Of a stretch of DNA of 5,605 bases, positions 5,597 to 5,605 are shown in pieces. Numbering within the stretch: the first letter of the stretch is position 1; each line of letters starts with the position of its first letter. Origin of the DNA: JACVRW01 sp035705985 (lineage in GTDB: Bacteria; Actinomycetota; Thermoleophilia; Solirubrobacterales; Thermoleophilaceae). The position numbers and the translations under genes are program-made. The stretch spans positions 1 to 5,605 of the forward strand of contig DASSVP010000014.1 of the NCBI GenBank assembly GCA_035705985.1. The letters run 5' to 3'. The notes beneath the pieces were generated by a model that was not told the origin of the DNA, did no database searches, and saw only the letters and a program-made list of their open reading frames with translations.

Positions 5597-5605
5597 GGAG
5601 GCGTC

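Overview
The window looks like ordinary chromosome from a high-GC Gram-positive bacterium (Actinomycetota; a deep lineage such as Thermoleophilia is possible but is only a guess). The evidence is strong G/C preference at third codon positions, an ECF sigma factor overlapping a membrane anti-sigma-like gene of the actinobacterial CU044_5270 type, a lipobox lipoprotein, and Sec-type secreted proteins with Ala-rich signal peptides. No phage, IS, CRISPR, tRNA or rRNA sequence is visible.

Layout. On the + strand, 1-441 is the 3' part of an ECF sigma factor gene whose start lies off the window. It overlaps by ATGA (438-441) a 358-residue single-pass membrane protein, the likely cognate anti-sigma factor. 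After a 66-bp gap comes a small lipoprotein gene (1581-2078). A 13-bp perfect hairpin (2099-2139) then separates this rightward group from two convergent leftward genes. These are a 204-residue secreted protein of unknown function (2158-2772) and, upstream of it, an 855-residue secreted BNR/Asp-box beta-propeller protein (2971-5538). The 198 bp between the two leftward genes holds three consecutive stem-loops and a polypurine ribosome-binding tract. The 67 bp right of the propeller gene hold its RBS, a possible start-codon hairpin and an 8-bp inverted repeat.

How the genes may work together. The sigma/anti-sigma pair is translationally coupled and probably senses something at the cell surface through the large extracytoplasmic domain. 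The lipoprotein could be co-transcribed and act at the same surface. The two leftward genes both encode exported proteins, but a strong hairpin between them suggests separate or attenuated expression. No sequence evidence ties them to the sigma factor. I see no clearly new multi-gene system. The points most worth checking are the structured intergenic region at 2773-2970, the non-zinc-finger anti-sigma protein with four extracytoplasmic cysteines, and the unrecognised secreted protein.
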